From contig JAZQMC010000010.1 in assembly GCA_045543095.1 (NCBI GenBank), positions 1 through 64,000 on the forward strand: a stretch of DNA of 64,000 nucleotides, read 5' to 3'. Below are positions 1 through 7,445 of the stretch, in pieces; positions within the stretch are counted from its first letter, which is position 1, and each line of letters starts with the position of its first letter. A program made the translations under genes and the position numbers. Source of the DNA: Fimenecus sp045543095 (GTDB lineage: Bacteria; Bacillota; Clostridia; Oscillospirales; Acutalibacteraceae). The notes below the pieces were generated by a model that made no database searches, was not told the DNA's origin, and saw nothing but the letters and a program-made list of their open reading frames with translations.

Positions 1-351
1 ACTTTTCGCGGAAAAGGGACTGCCGATTTTGGCAACGGCTGTCCTCCGCTTGAAAACAGTGGAGGACTCTCAAGGAAAATTGAAAAATATTTAACCGATG
101 CTTTGGGTGAAGAACGGGTTTTGAATACAGAGAAAATGGGTGGAAGAACCAACAAAAGCGGTGGTAGTGAAGATTTTTCTTATATAAGTCAAAAGGTGCC
201 ATCTTTGATGTTAGCTTTGGCTGCCGGAAATAGCGAAGAAGGCTACCAATATCCCCAACATCACCCGAAAGTTAAGTTCGATGAAAAGGTTTTGCCAGTC
301 GGGAGTGCAGTTCTTGCCCAAAGTGCATTTTCATGGCTTGAAAATCATTGA
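1..351 (+). CDS. M20-family amidohydrolase/peptidase, C-terminal part
   Basis: The window opens inside this gene; the last 116 codons are visible in frame 1, ending in TGA. The segment GGSEDFSYISQKVP followed by YPQHHPKVKFDE and a closing alanine-rich helix is the C-terminal end of the catalytic domain of M20 metallopeptidases and amidohydrolases. In that family the SEDF glutamate region and the HHP histidine contribute to the binuclear metal site. The substrate (N-acyl amino acid, dipeptide or similar) cannot be told from this end alone. The family call is secure. The only oddity is truncation by the window edge. Confidence 0.85.
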   Translation, partial: TFRGKGTADFGNGCPPLENSGGLSRKIEKYLTDALGEERVLNTEKMGGRTNKSGGSEDFSYISQKVPSLMLALAAGNSEEGYQYPQHHPKVKFDEKVLPVGSAVLAQSAFSWLENH

Positions 352-380
352 AAACACTTAGAATATGTGATAATATTACC

Positions 381-406
381 GTAGGGTACAGGCTTGCCTG
401 TACCGC
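381..406. repeat. GTAGGG-type palindromic repeat, copy 1
   Basis: GTAGGG is followed by an 8-bp inverted repeat, GGTACAGG / CCTGTACC, with a 4-base loop. It lies between the M20 gene and the tautomerase. It belongs to the same family as the copies at 1421, 5582, 16621, 16675, 23405, 23528, 26194, 49438, 49945, 49979, 58756 and 61215: the flank is kept while the stem sequence varies. Confidence 0.7.
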
Positions 407-433
407 ACGATACATAAAATAGGAGGAATATCT

Positions 434-778
434 ATGCCTTATATTAATCTTAAAACAACAAAAACAGTAGCACCTGAAAAGTGCGAAGCGCTTAAAACTG
501 CCTTTGGTAAAGCAATTGAAAGCTTTCCCGGCAAAACAGAAGCATGGCTAATGGTAGGTATTGAGGATGGCGCAAAGCTTTGGTTCAAAGGCGATGCATC
601 AAGTGATTCTGCTATAGTTGATGTTGATTTACTTGGTCAGGTTAATGCTGATGCATGCGAAAAGATGACCAAGGTAGTTTGCGATATTTTAGAAAATGAA
701 CTCGGTATTTCACCTGACAGAATATATGTTAAATACGCCGGCTACAAAGACTGGGGCTGGAATGGGCAAAACTTTTAA
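434..778 (+). CDS. MIF/tautomerase-superfamily protein
   Basis: This 114-residue protein begins MPYINLKT; once Met1 is removed, the exposed Pro is the catalytic base of the tautomerase superfamily. Its length and C-terminal region (ISPDRIYVKYAGYKDWGWNGQNF-like pattern, with the DWGWNG turn) match the MIF/phenylpyruvate tautomerase branch (about 115 residues) rather than the 60-residue 4-oxalocrotonate type. The start is set by AGGAGG eight bases upstream. It is a single-gene unit closed by the terminator at 785-826. A keto-enol tautomerase activity is inferred; the physiological substrate is unknown. Bacterial MIF homologues are scattered, so horizontal spread is possible but not shown here. 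Confidence 0.85.
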   Translation: MPYINLKTTKTVAPEKCEALKTAFGKAIESFPGKTEAWLMVGIEDGAKLWFKGDASSDSAIVDVDLLGQVNADACEKMTKVVCDILENELGISPDRIYVKYAGYKDWGWNGQNF

Positions 779-784
779 ATATGA

Positions 785-826
785 AAACACCCTTGACTTT
801 TTGAACTTGAAAAGTCAAGGGTGTTT
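785..826 (+). terminator. Terminator after the tautomerase gene
   Basis: A perfect 16-bp inverted repeat (arms 785-800 and 811-826) with a 10-base loop is followed by a T-rich stretch. It sits between two convergent genes and may serve both. Confidence 0.9.
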
Positions 827-836
827 AATATTTTAA

Positions 837-1367
837 TTATTTTTCTTCTTTCTTCTTGTGGAAGAGAATTTTATCAACAGGGAAGTAAAGGAAGAACTGA
901 AGCGCGGAGCAAATCATTGTTGCGATGTTCTTTGCAGCAGTTTCGTTGCACCATTCAAATCCGAGGAATACGTCTTTAAGCGTGGGGTTAAGCCAAGCGG
1001 AGAAAAGAATGAGAGCGATTGTGAAAATTATGTAGATGGGAAGAGCAACTGCAACATTTGCACCTGAATTGAATGTCTTTTCTTTATTTACAAAGAAAGC
1101 CACAATTTGTGCGATAATGTTAGCAACATTACTAACGATGAAATAACCAAGACCGCCAACAGCAACGGGATAAACAAATACCCACCAGCTGAAATCCTGT
1201 GAATAAAGGTCTTTGATTGCAGGGATAAGCTGAAGTGTGTTGAGAAGCACGAACTGAACAATCATTGCAAGAAGGCTTACAACGATAAACTTAACAAACT
1301 GCCAGATTGTAACAAGAACTGAACCTTTTGATTCAGCAGCCTTGTCAATGTCTTTTAAAACTGCCAT
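837..1367 (-). CDS. GtrA-family membrane protein
   Basis: The 176-residue product has four hydrophobic segments (about residues 22-45, 58-85, 100-120 and 145-165). It carries the GtrA-type pattern QFVKFIVVSLLAMIVQF near the start and AFFVNKEKTFN after the second or third helix. GtrA proteins are small membrane proteins thought to move undecaprenyl-linked sugars or to partner glycosyltransferases of the cell surface. The reading frame is open further upstream to 1565, but that part overlaps the end of glnA. The start at 1367 has GGAGAAAAC correctly placed, so it was chosen. A glnA terminator/repeat lies just upstream, so expression may depend on readthrough or a promoter I cannot see. Confidence 0.75.
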   Translation of the reverse strand: MAVLKDIDKAAESKGSVLVTIWQFVKFIVVSLLAMIVQFVLLNTLQLIPAIKDLYSQDFSWWVFVYPVAVGGLGYFIVSNVANIIAQIVAFFVNKEKTFNSGANVAVALPIYIIFTIALILFSAWLNPTLKDVFLGFEWCNETAAKNIATMICSALQFFLYFPVDKILFHKKKEEK

Positions 1368-1420
1368 AATAGTTTTCTCCTTTTGTATCCAAATTATGTA
1401 TAAATGATAACATAAAAAAA

Positions 1421-1446
1421 CGGGGGGGTCAAGACCCCGCCCTACC
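1421..1446 (-). terminator. glnA terminator formed by a GTAGGG-type palindrome
   Basis: Read on the minus strand, GTAGGGC is followed by GGGGTC / GACCCC arms and a run of seven T. It lies immediately after the glnA stop codon. It is both a member of the palindromic repeat family and a convincing intrinsic terminator. Confidence 0.8.
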
Positions 1447-1455
1447 GTAGTGTTA

Positions 1456-2778
1456 TTAATATTTTGTAAGGTATTCGTCAATTTCCCACTGGGTAATTCT
1501 TGTTGTATAATTACTCCATTCCTGCTTTTTACCTGCAAGGTATTTTGAGAAAATGTGTTCACCAAGAACCTCTTTTACAAACTCGCTCTTTTCGAATTCT
1601 CTTGTTGCTTCTTGCAATGTGCTTGGAAGATTCTGGATTCCGTTTGCTTTTCTTTCTTGTGCAGACATATCATAGATGTTTGTTGTAACACCCTCAGGTG
1701 CTTTCATACCCTTTTTGATACCGTCAAGACCTGCTGCAATGCAAAGTGCCATTTCAAGATATGGGTTACAGGATGGGTCGGATGAACGAAGTTCAACTCT
1801 TGTTGCCATTCCTCTTGCTGCAGGAACACGGATAAGTGCTGAACGGTTTGATGCCGACCAAGAAATATAAACAGGTGCTTCAAAACCGGGAACTAATCTC
1901 TTATATGAGTTAACAAGTGGGTTTGCAACGCAAGTAATTGCTTTTATATGGTGAAGAACACCTGCGATAAACTGATATGCGGTTTCTGAAAGACCGTATT
2001 TATCATCAGGGTCATAGAATGCATTTTTGCCGTCTTTCATAAGAGAAAGGTTTGTGTGCATACCGTTACCTGCTGCACCGTAAAGTGGCTTTGGCATAAA
2101 TGTTGCGTGAAGTCCGTTACGACGAGCATAAGTCTTAACAACGTGCTTGAAAGTAACAACCTTATCTGCTGCTTCAAGTGCCTCGGCAAATTTAAAGTCG
2201 ATTTCGTGCTGACCTTCTGCACATTCGTGGTGAGAAGCCTCGATTTCATAATCCATCTGCTGAAGTGCTATGCAAATATCGTTTCTGCACTGCTCACCAT
2301 CGTCAGCAGGACCGATGTCGAAATAGCCAACTGCATCGTTAGTCTTTGTTGTTGCTCTGCCATACTCATCAAGTTTGAAGAGGAAGAACTCGCACTCAGG
2401 ACCAACATTGATTGAATAGCCCATATCTGCGGCTTCTTTGATTACTGAACGAAGCACGTGACGCGGGTCACCTGTGAAAGGAGTAACTTTATCTGCACCA
2501 TAAACATCGCAGATAACTCGTGCTGTACCCTCTTTCCAAGGGAGAATTGTAAATGTATCAAGGTCGGGCTTTAAATACATATCTGACTCGTCAATACGGA
2601 CAAAACCTTCGATTGATGAACCGTCAAACATCTGACCGTCAGTAAGCACCTTTTCGAACATATTTTCAGTAATTGCGATGTTTTTCATCTGACCGAAAAT
2701 ATCGGTAAACTGCAAACGCAAGAACTTAATATTTTTTTCTTTCGCTATTTTAAGAATGTCTTCAACTGTGTAGCTCAT
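1456..2778 (-). CDS. glnA: Glutamine synthetase, type I
   Basis: A 440-residue GSI-type enzyme that makes glutamine from glutamate, ammonia and ATP in the cytoplasm. The N-terminal beta-grasp domain holds the LRLQFTDIFGQMKN and DGSSIEGF segments. The catalytic domain shows GPECEFFLF, the ASHHECAEGQHEIDF metal and ammonia region, NGMHTNLSL, the glutamate-binding VNSYKRLVPGFEAP loop and the RVELRSSDPSCNPYL motif. Its length is typical of the GSI-alpha type; I do not see the tyrosine-containing adenylylation loop of GSI-beta, as expected for Firmicutes. The ATG at 2778 was preferred to the upstream GTG because AAAGGTGG lies eight bases before it. Transcription starts from the promoter at 2837-2864. 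Confidence 0.95.
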   Translation of the reverse strand: MSYTVEDILKIAKEKNIKFLRLQFTDIFGQMKNIAITENMFEKVLTDGQMFDGSSIEGFVRIDESDMYLKPDLDTFTILPWKEGTARVICDVYGADKVTPFTGDPRHVLRSVIKEAADMGYSINVGPECEFFLFKLDEYGRATTKTNDAVGYFDIGPADDGEQCRNDICIALQQMDYEIEASHHECAEGQHEIDFKFAEALEAADKVVTFKHVVKTYARRNGLHATFMPKPLYGAAGNGMHTNLSLMKDGKNAFYDPDDKYGLSETAYQFIAGVLHHIKAITCVANPLVNSYKRLVPGFEAPVYISWSASNRSALIRVPAARGMATRVELRSSDPSCNPYLEMALCIAAGLDGIKKGMKAPEGVTTNIYDMSAQERKANGIQNLPSTLQEATREFEKSEFVKEVLGEHIFSKYLAGKKQEWSNYTTRITQWEIDEYLTKY

Positions 2779-2836
2779 GGGAGTTACCACCTTTCGCGTA
2801 AGTACTATACATATAAATACCCACTATAATAGTAAT

Positions 2837-2864
2837 ATTATACCATTGATTTTGAAGATGTCAA
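2837..2864 (-). promoter_or_regulatory. glnA promoter (sigma-A type)
   Basis: TTGACA and TATAAT are separated by 16 bases on the minus strand, leaving a leader of about 50 bases before glnA. Confidence 0.85.
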
Positions 2865-2878
2865 TAAAAAACGGTGAA

Positions 2879-2914
2879 GGAATCCCTCCACCGTCTTCGA
2901 CGGTCCCCTTGAAA
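2879..2914. repeat. Partial copy of the CCCTCC...GGTCCCC interspersed repeat
   Basis: This holds AATCCCTCCACC, a short TTCG-looped hairpin and GGTCCCC, the same order as at 8741-8790 and 62587-62633. The rest of the unit is missing, and the sequence runs straight into the transporter remnant at 2911, so the repeat may mark the breakpoint of the deletion. Confidence 0.65.
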
Positions 2915-3123
2915 GAATCAATGCTATTTCACAGCAGTCAAGCGGAGCTCTTGACGGACTTTGGTTCACATATAATGTTGTGCCGATTATCGGTCTTGTG
3001 ATTGCCTTGATTATCTGGTGCTTCTATAAGCTTAACGACAAGGACGTTCAGGTTATGGCAGACTGTAACGTAGGTAAAATCACAAAAGACGAGGCAGAAA
3101 AACTCCTTTCAAGAAAATATTGA
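2911..3123 (+). pseudogene. Remnant of a GPH/MFS sugar transporter (C-terminus only)
   Basis: Frame 1 is open from 2911 to the TGA at 3121-3123 and encodes about 70 residues: a QQSSGALDGLWFTYN segment, the last membrane helix (VVPIIGLVIALIIWCFYKL) and a cytoplasmic tail NDKDVQ...ITKDEAEKLLSRKY. This is the usual end of glycoside-pentoside-hexuronide symporters of the major facilitator superfamily. There is no start codon with a ribosome binding site and about 85% of the gene is absent. It is not a copy of the transporter at 35007-36767, whose tail differs. A terminator follows at 3147. Confidence 0.75.
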
Positions 3124-3146
3124 TTTTCATATAAAACGAAATAAAT

Positions 3147-3172
3147 AAAGGGACGAATAATTCGTCCCTTTA
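3147..3172. terminator. Bidirectional terminator
   Basis: AAAGGGACGAA / TTCGTCCCTTT arms with a three-base loop are followed by T on the plus strand and preceded by A on the same strand. It can serve the remnant transporter and the DUF3021 gene. Confidence 0.8.
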
Positions 3173-3175
3173 TTT

Positions 3176-3592
3176 TTATTTTAACTTTGCGTTGAAATTT
3201 TTACTTGTGGCTTTTACTGTGAAATATACTATTCCCCATACCACAAAGAACACTGTCATAAAAATTATTGTGAAAATCAAAAGCACCTTTGGTTCAAAAG
3301 GAATCCATGTATTTGCCACATAGCAAAGAGAATACGCAACATAAATTGTTGAAAGATGACAGAGCAAGGATTTTCCTGTTGACCAATGTTCAATCTGATT
3401 AAATACAGTTGCACCTGCCTGAATAAACGCCAAGAGATATGTTGAAACAATACCTAAAAGCACCTCTGTACCACTCAATGTAAAGGTTTCAATATTTTTT
3501 GAAAGTATAAAATATATAATTCCTAAAACCATTGGTCCGAAGCCACCAAAAACAAGTCCGCGATGTAAAAATTCTTTTACATATTTATTCAT
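3176..3592 (-). CDS. DUF3021-family membrane protein
   Basis: A 138-residue protein with four hydrophobic helices (about 13-33, 41-64, 76-95 and 103-125) and a short basic C-terminal tail, matching the DUF3021 family in length and layout. These proteins are almost always encoded directly after a small LytTR DNA-binding protein, as here: the LytTR stop and this ATG are one base apart, so the two are translationally coupled. The usual reading is that the membrane protein controls the activity of its LytTR partner, but the signal is unknown. Confidence 0.8.
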   Translation of the reverse strand: MNKYVKEFLHRGLVFGGFGPMVLGIIYFILSKNIETFTLSGTEVLLGIVSTYLLAFIQAGATVFNQIEHWSTGKSLLCHLSTIYVAYSLCYVANTWIPFEPKVLLIFTIIFMTVFFVVWGIVYFTVKATSKNFNAKLK

Positions 3593-3593
3593 A

Positions 3594-4025
3594 TTACAAA
3601 CCTAACCTTTCTTTTACATTTTTTATATTTCTTCGTGATACGAAATCCACATACCCGTTTTTGAACACTACCGTCAATGAGCCACCAACAGTCGCTTTGA
3701 AACGGTCAATTTTTTTGATGTTTGCGATACAAGACTGATTGATTTTAACAAAGTTTTCTCCCAAGGCTTCTTCTATTTGATATAGCCTTGATTTAAGTCT
3801 GTATTTCTCGTTTTCAGTCAATGCATAAACCTTGTTGTCTTCTGTGAAAAAACAGTAAATATCGTTCAAATTAAGTTTTACTGTTTCACCTTCGGTGTAA
3901 CCGATTAAATCAACAGAATGGTTTTTCACAAGTTCTTCAATTTCACACACCAAGGGTGATTTTTCGCGGGCATATATAAGTATTTCTTCGTCACGATTCG
4001 GTTCAATTACAATTCTGAGTTTCAT
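3594..4025 (-). CDS. LytTR-family DNA-binding regulator
   Basis: A 143-residue protein with no receiver domain. After a short N-terminal region (about 1-45), residues 50-143 form a LytTR domain: LNLNDIYCFFTEDNKVYALT, then a LGENFVKINQSCIANIKKI segment and FKNGYVDFVSRRNIKNVKERLG at the end. LytTR proteins bind direct repeats upstream of their targets and usually autoregulate the gene pair. AAGGAGGAA precedes the ATG. The partner is the DUF3021 protein immediately downstream. No clear sigma-A promoter or repeat pair is recognisable in the short gap before it. Confidence 0.88.
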   Translation of the reverse strand: MKLRIVIEPNRDEEILIYAREKSPLVCEIEELVKNHSVDLIGYTEGETVKLNLNDIYCFFTEDNKVYALTENEKYRLKSRLYQIEEALGENFVKINQSCIANIKKIDRFKATVGGSLTVVFKNGYVDFVSRRNIKNVKERLGL

Positions 4026-4127
4026 GAAATTCCTCCTTGCAAGTGTATATTATCATTCTGTTTTTTGATTTGCAATATATTAAAGGTGTTCGGTTGTTTC
4101 GGAAATATATTCGGTAAAAAAGAAAAC

Positions 4128-4147
4128 GGCGGGAGCAAGCCCCCGCC
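4128..4147 (-). terminator. Terminator of the alcohol dehydrogenase gene
   Basis: GGCGGG / CCCGCC arms and, on the minus strand, a T-rich tail lie 20 bases after the stop codon. It is similar in form to the GTAGGG palindromes but lacks the flank. Confidence 0.75.
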
Positions 4148-4166
4148 ACATAGTTTTAATATTAAA

Positions 4167-5315
4167 TTACATAAGTGAAAGGTAGAGTTCTTTGATTTCT
4201 GCAACGCTTGTATCTCTTGGGTTACCGGGACGGCAAGCATCATCAAATGCAGACTGTGATAAGAAGTCGATATCTTCTGCTTTAACAATTTCTTTAAGGT
4301 CTGTTGGGATACCAACATCAACAGAAAGCTGTTTAACTGCATCAATTGCAGCCTTTCTTGCATCTTCAAGGCTCATAGCGTCAACACCCTGGACACCCAT
4401 AGCCTTTGCGATATCTCTGTACTTTTCACCTGTTGCAGGAGCATTATATTCCATAACTGTCGGAAGGATAATAGCATTTGCAACACCGTGTGGTGTGTCA
4501 TAAAGAGCACCGAGAGGATGAGCCATTGAGTGAACAATACCAAGACCTACGTTACTAAAGCCCATACCTGCAACATACTGACCGAGAGCCATACCCTCTC
4601 TGCCCTCGTCTGTGTTTTCAACTGCACCACGAAGTGATTTTGCGATAATTTCGATAGCCTTGATGTGGAACATATCTGAAAGTTCCCAAGCGCCCTTTGT
4701 AATGTAGCCTTCAATAGCATGAGTAAGAGCATCCATACCTGTTGCTGCTGTAAGTCCCTTTGGCATTGATGCCATCATATCAGGGTCAACAACTGCTACT
4801 ACAGGAATGTCGTGAACGTCAACACAAACCATCTTTCTGTCTTTTTCTACGTCTGTGATAACATAGTTGATTGTAACCTCTGCTGCTGTACCTGCTGTTG
4901 TTGGAACTGCGATAATTGGCACACAAGGATTCTTTGTAGGTGCAACACCTTCAAGTGAACGAACATCAGCAAATTCGGGGTTTGTGATGATGATACCGAT
5001 AGCCTTTGCTGTGTCCATTGAAGAACCGCCACCGATTGCTACGATACAATCTGTACCAGCATTTTTGAAAGCCTCAACACCTGTCTGAACATTTTCGATT
5101 GTTGGGTTTGGTTTGATATTTGAATAGATTTCATAAGCGATTTCTGCATTATCAAGAATATCTGTCACCTTTTTAGTAACACCGAATTTGATAAGGTCAG
5201 GGTCGGAGCAAACGAAAGCCTTTTTAAAGCCTCTTGCTTTGATTTCGTCAGCAATAGCACTGATAGCACCCTTGCCGTGATAAGATGTTTCGTTAAGTAC
5301 AAAACGATTTGCCAT
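4167..5315 (-). CDS. fucO: Iron-containing alcohol dehydrogenase, FucO-like
   Basis: The 382-residue protein has the size of lactaldehyde reductase (FucO). Features seen are the nucleotide-binding GGGSSMDTAK motif (near residue 100), PTTAGTAAE, DPDMMASMPKGLTAATGMDALTHAIEGY, and the metal ligands in GIVHSMAHPLGALYDTPHGVANAI. FucO reduces L-lactaldehyde, the product of fuculose-phosphate cleavage, to 1,2-propanediol. The fuc genes are at 29-34 kb. It also lies next to a deaminase-phosphorylase-MtnA operon that could yield acetaldehyde-type products, so it may serve either route. The ATG at 5315 has GGAGG; the longer frame upstream reads through the promoter and was rejected. Confidence 0.85.
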   Translation of the reverse strand: MANRFVLNETSYHGKGAISAIADEIKARGFKKAFVCSDPDLIKFGVTKKVTDILDNAEIAYEIYSNIKPNPTIENVQTGVEAFKNAGTDCIVAIGGGSSMDTAKAIGIIITNPEFADVRSLEGVAPTKNPCVPIIAVPTTAGTAAEVTINYVITDVEKDRKMVCVDVHDIPVVAVVDPDMMASMPKGLTAATGMDALTHAIEGYITKGAWELSDMFHIKAIEIIAKSLRGAVENTDEGREGMALGQYVAGMGFSNVGLGIVHSMAHPLGALYDTPHGVANAIILPTVMEYNAPATGEKYRDIAKAMGVQGVDAMSLEDARKAAIDAVKQLSVDVGIPTDLKEIVKAEDIDFLSQSAFDDACRPGNPRDTSVAEIKELYLSLM

Positions 5316-5334
5316 AATATTTTTACCTCCATAA

Positions 5335-5350
5335 GTCAGATGGGTCTGAC
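5335..5350. promoter_or_regulatory. Putative operator before the alcohol dehydrogenase
   Basis: A perfect inverted repeat GTCAGA-TGGG-TCTGAC lies between the promoter (5368-5396) and the ribosome binding site, at about +11 to +26 of the transcript. That position fits repression. The regulator is not identifiable. Confidence 0.5.
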
Positions 5351-5367
5351 AAAAATTTAACATTGTT

Positions 5368-5396
5368 ATTATACAATAAAACTCATACTTTTTCAA
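5368..5396 (-). promoter_or_regulatory. Promoter of the alcohol dehydrogenase gene
   Basis: TTGAAA and TATAAT are separated by 17 bases on the minus strand. Confidence 0.8.
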
Positions 5397-5424
5397 GGGG
5401 AAATGTGTAGAAAAAAATAATACT

Positions 5425-5565
5425 AACAAATTGGAGTTTGTCGGGTTGTTTTAGTTTATTGTTTTTCGGCTCCCTCTGACGAGGTATTATAATTGCAACG
5501 CAGTTCATTCGTTTTCCGTTTTCCACTTTCCATTTTACACTTATCCCGACAAATTTAAATTTGTT
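5425..5565. mobile_element. MITE-like element with 21-bp terminal inverted repeats
   Basis: The 141-bp segment is bounded by 21-bp inverted ends that match at 18 positions (AACAAATT....TTTGTCGGG at the left, its complement at the right). It has no coding capacity and contains a fragment resembling the CCCTC(C/T)GACGAGG interspersed repeat. It lies between the mtnA terminator and the alcohol dehydrogenase promoter. A degenerate relative of one end is seen near 16520-16540. No transposase is present in the window. Confidence 0.65.
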
Positions 5566-5580
5566 CACTTAAATAAAAAA

Positions 5581-5605
5581 AGGGCGATTCGTGAATCGCC
5601 CCTAC
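5581..5605 (-). terminator. mtnA terminator formed by a GTAGGG-type palindrome
   Basis: On the minus strand GTAG precedes GGGCGATTC / GAATCGCCC arms and seven T residues, directly after the mtnA stop. It combines the repeat-family layout with intrinsic terminator layout. Confidence 0.85.
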
Positions 5606-5610
5606 ACGGA

Positions 5611-6642
5611 TTATATATAATTTTTTATTTCTTCAGGTGTGAAAATACCTTTTTCGGTGATGAATGCTGTTATGAGTGAGTGGTCGGTCACGTCGAATGC
5701 GGGGTTGAGAGTTTTTGCGTTTTGTGGAATCATAGTTTTTTCGTACCACATCTCCCCTATTTCGTTACCATCACGCATTTCAATTACGATATCGTCACCT
5801 GTTTTTATGTTTTTATCAAAGGTTGAGAAAGGCATACAGACATAAAACGGAATATTGTAGTGCTTTGCAAGAATTGCCACACCACTTGTGCCGATTTTGT
5901 TTGCAGTATCTCCATTGAGTGCTACACGGTCACAACCTACTAAAACAGCATCAATAAGTCCGTTTTTCATAACGAATGATGCCATATTGTCGCAGATTAC
6001 GGTTGTGTCAATGTCTGCATCACAAAGTTCAAATGCAGTAAGCCTTGCACCTTGAAGAAGTGGTCGGGTTTCGTCTGCAAAAACCTTGATATTATGTCCG
6101 TTTTCCTTTGCAACATATATTGGTGCTAATGCTGTACCGTATTTTACAGTTGCAAGTCGTCCCGCATTACAATGAGTTAAAACTGAATTGCAATTTTTTA
6201 ATAAATCTGCACCAAATTCACCAATTTTGCGACAGATTGCGACGTCATTACTAAGCATATTTAACGCACAACGTATAAGACTTGTTTTAAAGCTTTCTCT
6301 ATTTGATTGTTTTACTGCCTTAAGCATTTCTTCCGTTGCCCATTTAAGATTAACAGCAGTCGGACGACATAAAATCAGTTTTTCACAGTAGTCTTTCAAT
6401 TCTGCGAACAGTTCTTCATATGTAATGGCTGTGCTTTTATTCATAAGCACCGCAAGGCTTACAGCAGTAAAAACTCCGATTGCGGGAGCACCACGGACTT
6501 TAAGCATTTTTATTGCATCATAAATCTCGTTATAGTCGTCGGTGAAAATCTCTTTATATTCAGTTGGCAAAAGTGTCTGGTCAATGAAAACTGCTTTATT
6601 GCGGACAGTATCAAAACCAACCGTTGCACCATTCAAAAACAT
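5611..6642 (-). CDS. mtnA: S-methyl-5-thioribose-1-phosphate isomerase (MtnA type)
   Basis: A 343-residue member of the MtnA/eIF2B-alpha family. It isomerises methylthioribose-1-phosphate, or the analogous 5-deoxyribose-1-phosphate, to the ribulose-1-phosphate form. Visible are KVRGAPAIGVF, LTHCNAGRLATVKYGTAL with the catalytic cysteine, ADETRPLLQGARLTAFEL, and CDRVALNGDTANKIGTSG with the catalytic aspartate. Its ATG overlaps the TGA of the phosphorylase gene by one base, so it is translationally coupled as the third gene of the operon. No mtnB, mtnC, mtnD or mtnK is present in the window, so the classical methionine salvage pathway is not supported locally; a dihydroxyacetone-phosphate shunt is the alternative. 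Confidence 0.9.
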   Translation of the reverse strand: MFLNGATVGFDTVRNKAVFIDQTLLPTEYKEIFTDDYNEIYDAIKMLKVRGAPAIGVFTAVSLAVLMNKSTAITYEELFAELKDYCEKLILCRPTAVNLKWATEEMLKAVKQSNRESFKTSLIRCALNMLSNDVAICRKIGEFGADLLKNCNSVLTHCNAGRLATVKYGTALAPIYVAKENGHNIKVFADETRPLLQGARLTAFELCDADIDTTVICDNMASFVMKNGLIDAVLVGCDRVALNGDTANKIGTSGVAILAKHYNIPFYVCMPFSTFDKNIKTGDDIVIEMRDGNEIGEMWYEKTMIPQNAKTLNPAFDVTDHSLITAFITEKGIFTPEEIKNYI

Positions 6643-7445
6643 CAGAATTCACCTACAATTTCAGTAATGAGTTTTTGCATTTCTTCGCTCTTTTGTCTGC
6701 CGATTGTAAGAACTTCTTCTTCAGTAAGTCGCTCTCCTGAAAGTCCTGCAGCTTTATTTGAAACAAGTGAGAAACCAAGCACATCAATACCACAATGATT
6801 TGCAGCGATTACCTCCTGCACAGTTGACATACCCACAGTATCCGCACCAAGCGCACGGAATGCACGGATTTCGGCAGGAGTTTCGTAACTTGGACCTGTA
6901 CAACCGATATATACACCCTCACGAAGCATCATTCCTAACTTTTCTGCACAGTTAAACGCGATTTCACGAAGTGCAGGTGCATAAGCAAAGCTCATATCAG
7001 GGAAACGACAACCGAAATTGTCGTCATTTTTGCCTATAAGACAGTTTTTGCCTGTGAAATTGATATGGTCGGTAATAACCATAATGTCACCAACGCTGAA
7101 GCTTTCGTTGATTCCACCGGCAGCATTTGTAACGATAAGCTTTTTAACACCCATCATTTTCATAACGCGGATTGGCATTACAACATTCTGTACCTCATAG
7201 CCCTCATAGAGATGAATTCTGCCCTGCATACACATAACCTTTTTGCCGTTAAGTGTACCGAAAACAAATCGTCCCACATGACCGGGTGCAGTAGAAACAG
7301 GGAAATCGGGAATATCGGCATAATCAACAAACTGCGGGTTTTCGATTTTTTCACCCAAAGTACCGAGACCGCTACCTAAAATGATACCGATTTCAAAGTC
7401 ACCAGTAATTTTTGTTTTTATAAATTCAACTGCTTTATTAACCAT
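6642..7445 (-). CDS. Purine nucleoside phosphorylase, trimeric PNP type
   Basis: A 267-residue NP-I family phosphorylase: ILGSGLGTLGE phosphate loop near the N-terminus, TAPGHVGRFVFG, VTNAAGGINESF, GPSYETPAEIRAFR, VGMSTVQEVIAA and LVSNKAAGLSG with the base-binding asparagine. It cleaves inosine-type nucleosides to base plus pentose-1-phosphate. Between a methylthioadenosine/5'-deoxyadenosine deaminase and MtnA, it most likely acts on the deaminated 5'-substituted inosine. The ATG overlaps the deaminase stop by eight bases and its stop overlaps the mtnA start, giving a tightly coupled three-gene unit. Specificity for 5'-methylthioinosine versus ordinary inosine cannot be read from the sequence here. 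Confidence 0.9.
   Translation of the reverse strand: MVNKAVEFIKTKITGDFEIGIILGSGLGTLGEKIENPQFVDYADIPDFPVSTAPGHVGRFVFGTLNGKKVMCMQGRIHLYEGYEVQNVVMPIRVMKMMGVKKLIVTNAAGGINESFSVGDIMVITDHINFTGKNCLIGKNDDNFGCRFPDMSFAYAPALREIAFNCAEKLGMMLREGVYIGCTGPSYETPAEIRAFRALGADTVGMSTVQEVIAANHCGIDVLGFSLVSNKAAGLSGERLTEEEVLTIGRQKSEEMQKLITEIVGEF

Noticed and set aside
858..1067. Plus-strand open frame opposite the GtrA-family gene
   Set aside because: It is the complement of a real gene, has no ribosome binding site and its translation has no recognisable features. The same applies to the many antisense frames opposite glnA, nadB, groEL and others.
1368..1565. Longer N-terminus of the GtrA-family protein
   Set aside because: These 66 codons run through the glnA terminator and into the glnA coding region; the ATG at 1367 has a good ribosome binding site.
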